64,000 nt of DNA from Nocardia abscessus (lineage in GTDB: Bacteria; Actinomycetota; Actinomycetes; Mycobacteriales; Mycobacteriaceae). Numbering within the stretch: position 1 is the stretch's first letter; every line of letters starts with the position of its first letter. The position numbers were made by a program, and so were the translations under genes. The stretch covers positions 1-64,000 of the forward strand of contig NZ_JADLQO010000014.1 in NCBI RefSeq assembly GCF_015477775.1. Reading direction: 5' to 3'. Below are positions 59,390 through 64,000 of the stretch, in pieces. The notes under the pieces were generated by a model. The model ran no database searches. It was given only the letters and a program-made list of their open reading frames with translations, and was not told where the DNA came from.

Positions 59390-60727
59390 GTGACGCTGCT
59401 CGACATCCTCCCGTCCTTGGGATCACCTTCGCGCCTGGATTCCGCGATCTGGCCCCGGGACACGCACTACGACGGCGACGGCGGGATCACTCTCGGCGGC
59501 GTCACGCTGGCCGACATCGCCGATCAGTACGGGACACCCACCTATGTCCTGGACGAGCAGGAGGTGCGGTCCCGCTGCCGCGCCTACCGCGAAGCCTTCC
59601 CCGAGGCCGAGATCATCTACGCGGGCAAGGCGCTGACGACCCGCGCCGTCCTGGAATGGGTGACCCAGGAAGGGCTTTCGATCGACGTGTGCTCGGGTGG
59701 CGAACTGGCCGTCGCGCTCGCGGCCCGCGTCGACCCCGCGCGCCTCGTCCTGCACGGCAACGGGAAGTCGTTCGACGAGCTGACCACCGCGGTCCGCAGC
59801 GGGGTCGGCCGGATCGTGATCGACTCGCTCACCGAGATCACCCTGCTGTCCGCGCTGGCCACGACGCCGCAGCGGGTGCTGCTGCGGCTGTCCCCCGGGA
59901 TCGATGTGCACGGTCATCCCGCGGTGCGCACCGGTGTGCACGACCAGAAATTCGGCTTCCCGCTCGGCAGCGATTCGGCCGCCGAGGCGATCGAAAGGGT
60001 GCTGCGTCAGCCGAATCTGACGCTCGTCGGCTTCCACTGTCATCTGGGTTCGCAGATCTGCGACCCGGACCACTACGGCGAGGCGGTGCGGCGCATGGTC
60101 GGGGTGATGGCTCGGGTACGGCAGGACTACGGCGTCATCCTGACCCAACTGGATCTGGGCGGCGGCCACGCGGTGGCTTATCGCGGCGGCGACGCCGAAC
60201 TGAACCTCGCCGAACTCGCCGACATCCTGGAGGACGCCCTCGATGCCGCCTGCGCCCGCCACCACTTTCCGCGCCCCGTCATCGCCCTGGAACCAGGCCG
60301 CGCCGTCGTCGCCCGGGCCGGGGTGACGCTGTACCGGGTGCTCTCGATCAAGCACGTCGAAGGCGGGCGCACCTACGTCACCGTGGATGGCGGAATGAGC
60401 GACAACCCGCGCGTCGCGCTCTACGGCGCCCGCTACGACGTCGTGGTCGCCAACCGGCACCCGTGCGGTCCGCAGATGACCGTGACCGTCGCCGGTCGCT
60501 TCTGCGAGGCGGGTGACGTCCTCGCCACCGACGTGCGGCTGCCCGCCGACCTGCGCCCCGGCGAGGTGCTCGCGGTGCCGTGCACCGGCGCCTACCACCA
60601 CAGCCTGGCCTCGACCTACAACAGCGTGGGCCGACCGCCGATCATCGCCGTCCGCCACGGCCGCGCCCGCGAACTGGTCCGCAGGGAGACGACCGCGGAC
60701 CTGCTGGCCCGCGACGTCGGATGCTGA
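59390..60727 (+). CDS. Diaminopimelate decarboxylase-like PLP enzyme (lysA paralogue)
   Basis: 445 residues. Fold type III decarboxylase: PLP lysine K80 in IYAGKAL, HCHLGSQI near 222, GGG in LDLGGGHA, EPGRA near 297 and the CEAGDVL / CTGAY segments at the C-terminus (CxxGD and the tyrosine of the dimer interface). DAP decarboxylase makes lysine, but the main lysA normally lies by argS and the threonine genes, so this stand-alone copy may act on a different amino acid or in a special pathway. GTG 59390 has CAGGAG 7 nt upstream. The closing part departs from typical LysA (HHSLASTYN instead of the GYxMSSNYN type). Confidence 0.88.
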   Translation: MTLLDILPSLGSPSRLDSAIWPRDTHYDGDGGITLGGVTLADIADQYGTPTYVLDEQEVRSRCRAYREAFPEAEIIYAGKALTTRAVLEWVTQEGLSIDVCSGGELAVALAARVDPARLVLHGNGKSFDELTTAVRSGVGRIVIDSLTEITLLSALATTPQRVLLRLSPGIDVHGHPAVRTGVHDQKFGFPLGSDSAAEAIERVLRQPNLTLVGFHCHLGSQICDPDHYGEAVRRMVGVMARVRQDYGVILTQLDLGGGHAVAYRGGDAELNLAELADILEDALDAACARHHFPRPVIALEPGRAVVARAGVTLYRVLSIKHVEGGRTYVTVDGGMSDNPRVALYGARYDVVVANRHPCGPQMTVTVAGRFCEAGDVLATDVRLPADLRPGEVLAVPCTGAYHHSLASTYNSVGRPPIIAVRHGRARELVRRETTADLLARDVGC

Positions 60728-60748
60728 CCGGCCTGCGCGCCGCGGCGC

Positions 60749-62431
60749 TCAGCGGCGCCTGGTGCCGAACAAGCTGCGGGTGATCTGGCGGCCGGCCGCG
60801 CTGGCGGCCGAGCGCAGGAAGCTGCGCACCGCGGGATTCTTCATGATCCGTTCGGCGGCGGACTCCTCCTCCGCGCGCGTCGCGGACCGCCCGGGAACGG
60901 GAGCGGCCTGCGGTTCCTGCGCCGCCGCGGCCATCTTCGCGGCGAGCATCTCGTAGGCCGACTCCCGGTCGATGGCCCGGCCGTACTTCGAGGCCAGCGG
61001 GCTGGACAGGGCCCGCGACGTGATCGCGTCCGCGCCGATGGTGTCCATCAGTGACCGGGGCGGCCGCATTCTGGTCCAGGCCACCGGTGTCGGCGCGCCC
61101 TGTTCGGAGAGCACCGTCACGATCGCTTCACCGATGCCGAGCGAGGTCAGCGCCTGCTCCAAGTCGTAGACGGCGGTCCTGGGATAGGTGCGGACGGTCT
61201 TCGCCAGCGCCTTCTGGTCGTCCGGGGTGAAGGCGCGCAGCGCGTGCTGGATGCGCGCGCCGAGCTGGGAGAGCACCTGATTCGGGATATCGGTGGGCAG
61301 CTGGGTGCAGAAGAACACACCGACGCCCTTGGACCGGATCAGCTTGACGGTCTGCTCCACCTGCTCCAGGAAAGCCTTCGAGGCGTCGGAGAAAAGGAGA
61401 TGGGCCTCATCGAAGATGAAGACCAGCTCGGGCTTGTCCACGTCGCCGATCTCGGGCAGCGTCTGGAACAGGTCGGCGAGCACCCACATCAAGAAGGTGG
61501 AGAACATCACCGGCCGCGCCGCCTGCGCGCCCAGCTCGAAGAGCGTGATCACGCCCTTCCCGTCCACGATCCGCACCAGGTCGGCCGGGTCGAGTTCGGG
61601 CTCGCCGAAGAACGTGTCGCCGCCGTCGGCCTCCAGATTCACCAGCGCGCGCAGGATCACCCCCGCGGTGGCCGCGGAGACGCCGCCGATGCCTTTCAGG
61701 TCCTCCTTGCCCTCGGGACTGGTGAGATGCGTGATCACCGCGCGCAGGTCCTTCAGGTCCAGCAGGGCGAGACCGTTGCGGTCGGCCCAGTGGAAGATCA
61801 AGCCGAGGGTGGATTCCTGCGTCTCGTTCAGTTCGAGCACCTTGCTCAGCAGCACCGGGCCGAAGGAGCTGATCGTCGCGCGGATCGGCAGCCCCGTGCC
61901 GGTGGAGCCCAGCGCGACGAACTCGGTCGGGAAGCCGGCCGGCGCCCAGTCCGCGGCGCCCGTCTGCGCGGCGCGCGCCGTGAGTTCTTCGCTCGGCTGC
62001 CCCGGCTCGGCCAAGCCGGACAGGTCGCCTTTGATGTCGGCCAGCACCACCGGAACCCCGGCGCTCGACAGCTGCTCCGCGATGCCCTGCAAGGTTTTGG
62101 TCTTCCCCGTGCCGGTCGCCCCGGCGACCAGGCCGTGCCGGTTGATCATCCGCATCGGGATGCGGACGTGCGCGGCGGGGTCCACCGTGCCGTCGACCAC
62201 GACGGCTCCCAGCTCCAGCGCACTGCCCTCGAAGGCGTAGCCCGCGGCGATCTCCTGCGCGGCGGGCAGGTCTTTCGCCTCGGCGACCGGCTCGGCGCGC
62301 GCCGCGGTCGCCGTCTGCTCGGCGAGTTCGCGTTCCGCGGCCTCCGCGGCCGCGGCCGCCTCCGCCGCGGCCTGCGCGGCCTCGTCGGCGGCCTTGCGCG
62401 CCGCTGCCGCCTTCTCCTGAGGGGTGGTCAT
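60749..62431 (-). CDS. HerA-like DUF853 ATPase (Rv2510c-like)
   Basis: 560 residues. An Ala/Glu-rich coiled coil at about 6-50 precedes a RecA-like ATPase domain with Walker A GATGTGKT at 104-111 and Walker B LVFIFDEAHLLF near 325. The C-terminus is Arg-rich (ITRSLFGTRRR). DUF853/HerA-type ATPases translocate DNA or move substrates; the cellular role of this one is unknown. It is divergent from orn, as Rv2510c is from Rv2511. ATG 62431 is chosen; a long upstream extension covers the antisense of orn. Confidence 0.9.
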   Translation of the reverse strand: MTTPQEKAAAARKAADEAAQAAAEAAAAAEAAERELAEQTATAARAEPVAEAKDLPAAQEIAAGYAFEGSALELGAVVVDGTVDPAAHVRIPMRMINRHGLVAGATGTGKTKTLQGIAEQLSSAGVPVVLADIKGDLSGLAEPGQPSEELTARAAQTGAADWAPAGFPTEFVALGSTGTGLPIRATISSFGPVLLSKVLELNETQESTLGLIFHWADRNGLALLDLKDLRAVITHLTSPEGKEDLKGIGGVSAATAGVILRALVNLEADGGDTFFGEPELDPADLVRIVDGKGVITLFELGAQAARPVMFSTFLMWVLADLFQTLPEIGDVDKPELVFIFDEAHLLFSDASKAFLEQVEQTVKLIRSKGVGVFFCTQLPTDIPNQVLSQLGARIQHALRAFTPDDQKALAKTVRTYPRTAVYDLEQALTSLGIGEAIVTVLSEQGAPTPVAWTRMRPPRSLMDTIGADAITSRALSSPLASKYGRAIDRESAYEMLAAKMAAAAQEPQAAPVPGRSATRAEEESAAERIMKNPAVRSFLRSAASAAGRQITRSLFGTRRR

Positions 62432-62604
62432 CGCACGTCCTCCGTCCTGGTTCGACTCGAACTGCGTCACGCAGTGTTTGCTGTCGCACCGAAAACGCCG
62501 AGTGCCGATCTGGGAGCACTGTATCCCCGCTGTTCCGATTCGGGGCCGCATCAGTAGCTTTGCGATTGCCTTGCCGCATCGCCTGCCCCGGGCGTCGGCC
62601 CGGC

Positions 62605-62610
62605 TAATGT
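62605..62610 (+). promoter_or_regulatory. -10 box of orn
   Basis: TAATGT 7 nt before GTG 62618, giving a leaderless orn message. Confidence 0.5.
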
Positions 62611-62617
62611 TGCACGG

Positions 62618-63289
62618 GTGTCCGACAAATACATGGTGTGGATGGATTGCGAGATGACCGGCTTGCGCTTGGACAGCGACAAGTTGATCGAGGTGGCCGC
62701 GCTCGTGACCGACAGCGATCTCAACATCCTCGGCGAGGGCGTGGACATCGTCATCCACGCCGACGATGACGCGCTGGCCGCGATGCCCGCGGTGGTCGCC
62801 GAGATGCACGCGCGCTCCGGGCTGACCGACGAGGTCCGCCGCTCCACGGTCACCCTCGAAGAGGCCGAGCAGCGCGTGCTCGACTACATCCGCCAGTACA
62901 TCCCCACCCCTCGCACCGTGCCGCTGGCCGGTAACTCGATCGCCACCGACCGCGGTTTCATCGCCAGGGACATGCCCCTACTCGATGCGCACCTGCACTA
63001 TCGGATGGTCGACGTCAGCTCGATCAAGGAGCTGTGCCGCCGCTGGTACCCGCGCATCTACTTCGGTCAGCCGGAGAAGGGGCTGAGCCACCGCGCGCTG
63101 GCCGACATCCAGGAGTCCATCCGGGAGCTGGAGTACTACCGGCGAACCGCGTTCGTCGCGCCCCCCGGGCCCTCCACTACCGAGATCGCCGCCGTGGCCG
63201 CCGAGGTCTCCGAGGTCCCCCCAGCCCCCGATATCACGGCAGAGCGGACCGAATCGGCCCAGGTCAACGGCTCGCCAGAAACCGATTAG
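62618..63289 (+). CDS. orn: Oligoribonuclease
   Basis: 223 residues. Degrades 2-5 nt RNA and the linear dinucleotide pGpG from c-di-GMP breakdown. DEDDh residues are all in place: D10, E12, D111, H158 and D163 (MDCEMTG, ATDRGF, LSHRALAD). The last 40 residues are an acidic, disordered-looking tail longer than in E. coli. GTG 62618 is leaderless. Divergent from the HerA-like gene as in mycobacteria. It also fits with the c-di-GMP cyclase earlier in the window, though there is no linkage. Confidence 0.95.
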   Translation: MSDKYMVWMDCEMTGLRLDSDKLIEVAALVTDSDLNILGEGVDIVIHADDDALAAMPAVVAEMHARSGLTDEVRRSTVTLEEAEQRVLDYIRQYIPTPRTVPLAGNSIATDRGFIARDMPLLDAHLHYRMVDVSSIKELCRRWYPRIYFGQPEKGLSHRALADIQESIRELEYYRRTAFVAPPGPSTTEIAAVAAEVSEVPPAPDITAERTESAQVNGSPETD

Positions 63290-63344
63290 GGCGCGGGCGG
63301 GTTGACACGCTAATATCTAGCCCGCCGGTTCTTCACCGGTGATG

Positions 63345-63420
63345 GTGAGCGTAGTTCAGTTGGTAGAGCACCAGGTTGTGATCCTGGCTGTCGCGGGTTC
63401 GAGTCCCGTCGCTCACCCCA
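63345..63420 (+). tRNA. tRNA-His (anticodon GUG)
   Basis: Acceptor GTGAGCG pairs with CGCTCAC, anticodon loop TTGTGAT gives GUG, T arm GGTTCGAGTCC. A C discriminator and encoded CCA follow, and a G at 63344 supplies the extra G-1 base of tRNA-His. Confidence 0.96.
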
Positions 63421-63422
63421 AG

Positions 63423-63464
63423 GGCCCGGGCGGCTCCGAGAGATCGGAGCCGCCCGGGCCTTTT
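63423..63464 (+). terminator. Rho-independent terminator of tRNA-His
   Basis: A 17-bp stem (63423-63439 with 63444-63460) with a GAGA loop is followed by TTTT, directly behind the tRNA. Confidence 0.9.
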
Positions 63465-63614
63465 CCCTTGCGTCCCACGTTCTTTCCCGGACGGACATCG
63501 CCCGATATGTGAAACGAATCTGCTCCAGAACTGGGCCCGCGACCGTAGACTGCGGTGCACGTGGGACGGCGTCGCTGGGGCGCCCTCCCGGTTCGACCAG
63601 AAAGACACCTCGTG

Positions 63615-63866
63615 ATGCGTTCTGCGGTTATCGCAGCCTTCGTAGGCGCCACCCTGCTCACCGGATCCAGCGGGACCGCGATGGCCGGCATCGGGCTTCC
63701 CCCGTTGCCCGATTCCGGCTCGGCGTCGAGCGGATCGGCGGGCGGCCTGGCCACCACCGGCTCGGCGGGCACCGGTTCGGCGGCCGGCAAGCTGCTGTGC
63801 GCCGCCACCGGCAGCGCGATCGCGATCCTGGGCAACGCCCACCTGGGCTGCGACATGCTGCCCTGA
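63615..63866 (+). CDS. Small secreted protein
   Basis: 83 residues. A signal peptide at 1-24 (MRSAVIAAFVGATLLTG...TAMA) is followed by a Pro/Gly/Ser-rich mature part containing two cysteines (in LLCAATG and LGCDML), which could form a disulfide. ATG 63615 is preferred; a GTG lies one codon before. Small exported proteins of this type are common in nocardiae and their roles are unknown. A long terminator follows. Confidence 0.8.
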   Translation: MRSAVIAAFVGATLLTGSSGTAMAGIGLPPLPDSGSASSGSAGGLATTGSAGTGSAAGKLLCAATGSAIAILGNAHLGCDMLP

Positions 63867-63878
63867 CCACCTCCCCGA

Positions 63879-63925
63879 AACGCCGAGCGGGCCACCGGAT
63901 TCGCTCCGGTGGCCCGTTCGGCGTT
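63879..63925. terminator. Bidirectional terminator
   Basis: A 20-bp near-perfect stem beginning AACGCCGA with one mismatch and a 5-nt loop, between the small secreted protein and the convergent transpeptidase gene. Confidence 0.85.
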
Positions 63926-63933
63926 CTTGCCGC

Positions 63934-64000
63934 TCAGCGATTGTCGTCGGCGTTGCCCGCCTTCCAGACCGGCCACGGGATGTTCCAGTCACCCAAGCCG
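63934..64000 (-). CDS. L,D-transpeptidase, C-terminal end (partial)
   Basis: Only the last 21 codons are in the window, reading GLGDWNIPWPVWKAGNADDNR. The GLGDWNxPWxxWxxGNA ending is characteristic of mycobacterial-type L,D-transpeptidases that form 3-3 peptidoglycan cross-links. The identification rests on this short tail and is tentative. Confidence 0.6.
   Translation of the reverse strand, partial: GLGDWNIPWPVWKAGNADDNR

Noticed and set aside
63302..63316. TTGACA with TAATAT as a promoter for tRNA-His
   Set aside because: The two boxes are only 3 bp apart, so they cannot form one sigma-70-type promoter, and no matching partner box lies 16-18 bp away.

Overview
The window is high-GC actinobacterial DNA, most likely Nocardia or a close relative in the Mycobacteriales. 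The reasons are gene-by-gene correspondence with a Mycobacterium tuberculosis block (nei1, rpiB, the mycothiol-dependent DsbA-like protein, pepN, DUF5130, ctaJ, HNH, glbO, aglA, Rv2474c-like, Rv2475c-like, gdh, ettA, ssb; later Rv2510c-like plus orn), the mycothiol-type CPWC oxidoreductase, a nocardial DUF4254 gene, a DesA3-type desaturase with its reductase, and many leaderless GTG/ATG starts placed 6-8 nt behind a TAnnnT -10 box. Family and synteny calls are from memory of these families; no search was run.

Layout. (a) 1-9.35 kb: one co-directional minus-strand locus that reads like a tcp-type type IV secretion system: PAS-like protein, TcpC/VirB8-like, small TcpD-like and TcpE-like membrane proteins, VirB4-like ATPase, VirB6-like polytopic protein, a degenerate NlpC/P60-like TcpG equivalent and a collagen-like Pro/Gly repeat protein cut by the window edge. 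(b) 9.7-13.8 kb: ROK kinase, WhiB-like protein, MerR regulator with three palindromic operators, tRNA-Pro and tRNA-Gly, then about 1.1 kb with no supportable gene. (c) 13.8-43.7 kb: the conserved chromosomal core, with nocardial insertions (GGDEF cyclase, M48 protease, FAD reductase, ECF42 sigma factor with its DGPF partner, Nudix, purC, XRE-cupin regulator with azlCD), followed by a PLP dehydratase and a CopD-CtaG fusion protein. (d) 43.8-60.7 kb: accessory metabolic region: tRNA-Arg, an ectB without ectA/ectC, an ABC-2 exporter operon, DUF4389, DUF4254, a reductase-desaturase operon with a divergent TetR, an UMF1 transporter facing a PadR-fadH unit, an SDR and a lysA paralogue. (e) 60.7-64 kb: HerA-like ATPase, orn, tRNA-His, a small secreted protein and the tail of an L,D-transpeptidase.

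Functional units: the T4SS-like operon is the only candidate secretion/conjugation system, but coupling protein and relaxase are outside the window if present. The desaturase and its reductase form an electron-transfer pair for lipid unsaturation. gdh plus thioesterase and ectB touch glutamate/amino-acid metabolism. ECF42 with DGPF is a self-contained signalling pair with a CRP-like site upstream. Start codons were moved from the longest open frame wherever ribosome sites, -10 boxes or family length supported a shorter product.
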